This document shows, piece after piece, positions 63,590 to 64,000 of a stretch of DNA of 64,000 nucleotides. Location of the stretch: the NCBI GenBank assembly GCA_009760885.1, contig CM019707.1, positions 34,518,645 through 34,582,644 of the forward strand, read 5' to 3'. The notes under the pieces were generated by a model. It had not been told where the DNA came from. It did no database searches and saw nothing but the letters and a program-made list of their open reading frames with translations. Source of the stretch: Achatina immaculata (taxonomy: Eukaryota; Mollusca; Gastropoda; Stylommatophora; Achatinidae). A program made the position numbers and the translations under genes. Each line of letters starts with the position of its first letter. Position 1 is the stretch's first letter.

Positions 63590-64000
63590 GTTTTTATGGA
63601 ACTCAAACGTAACAATAGCGGAACAAAACGTTCACTTTATAAGCGTTAAGGCACTCGTTTTATAACAACACTAAAACACATTTGTAACGATGTTAAAAGC
63701 GCTAAAACATGCAGTTTATAGCAACGCTAAGCCGCAGTTTATGATAACGCTAAGCACGTAGTTTTTAATAACGCGAACCACACAATTTATAACAACGCTA
63801 AAACATGCAGTTTATAAACACTGCTAGTCTAAAACAGTGTTAAAACACAGAGTTTACTATAAAGCTTAAACATAGTTTATATCAACGCTAAAACATAGTT
63901 TCTAACACTGTTAAGTCTATAACAATGTTAAAACACACATTTTACAACACAGCTAGAACATAGGTTTATAGCAACTGTAAAACACAGTTTACAAACAATT
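63590..64000. repeat. Degenerate ~25-30-bp tandem repeat, runs off the window
   Basis: AACGCTAAAACATGCAGTTT and TATAACAACGCTAAAACAC-like units, about 14 decayed copies. It continues past the right edge. Confidence 0.75.

Overview
The window looks like intergenic or intronic sequence from an invertebrate animal, most likely a mollusc (possibly a gastropod). The reasons are the mixture of RTE-like LINEs, a tRNA-headed SINE with a conserved central block, a mariner relic, and very dense tandem repeats with no recognisable host gene. The species assignment is inference from repeat style only; the DNA contains no diagnostic host gene. By hand tally, tandem arrays cover roughly 14-15 kb of the 64 kb.

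Layout. 0-9 kb: hairpin repeats, a SINE split by an insertion, a LINE 3' end running into a GA array, a broken mariner transposase, and four minisatellites, one of which contains an inserted LINE 3' end. 9-16 kb: three minus-strand LINE relics (two RTE-like and one CR1/L2/jockey-like with a damaged catalytic motif). 16-23 kb: long minisatellites, an unclassified interspersed repeat (D), and two plus-strand LINE 3' ends. 23-27 kb: a nearly full-length RTE-like LINE (family A), minus strand, carrying two nested insertions of family B. 27-35 kb: minisatellites, a LINE C-terminus and an RNase H-type LINE C-terminus, both with internal tandem expansions. 36-40 kb: a nearly full-length RTE-like LINE of family C, abutted by a LINE 3' end of family J and a family B copy. 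40-64 kb: SINE copies, many minisatellites and microsatellites, small LINE remnants, and weakly supported candidates for a host exon and a promoter.

Most interesting pattern: six minisatellites lie inside LINE coding sequence, and in each case the unit is a short piece of that LINE's own conserved protein (next to the RT catalytic motif, at the GKRKRGRP basic motif, at the GQVMRR motif, or in the segment after RNase H). This suggests repeated in-place amplification of LINE codons. Two of the arrays are in frame and give a 315-codon repeat ORF. Other clear signals are a family B insertion with a 12-bp target duplication and a 5' inversion (twin-priming signature), deletion or mutation of the RT YxDD motif in two LINEs, and one family's 3' UTR joined to three different microsatellites.

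No intact host protein gene, rRNA, authentic tRNA gene or CRISPR array is supported. Nearly all long reading frames are either transposon debris or tandem arrays that happen to lack stops.
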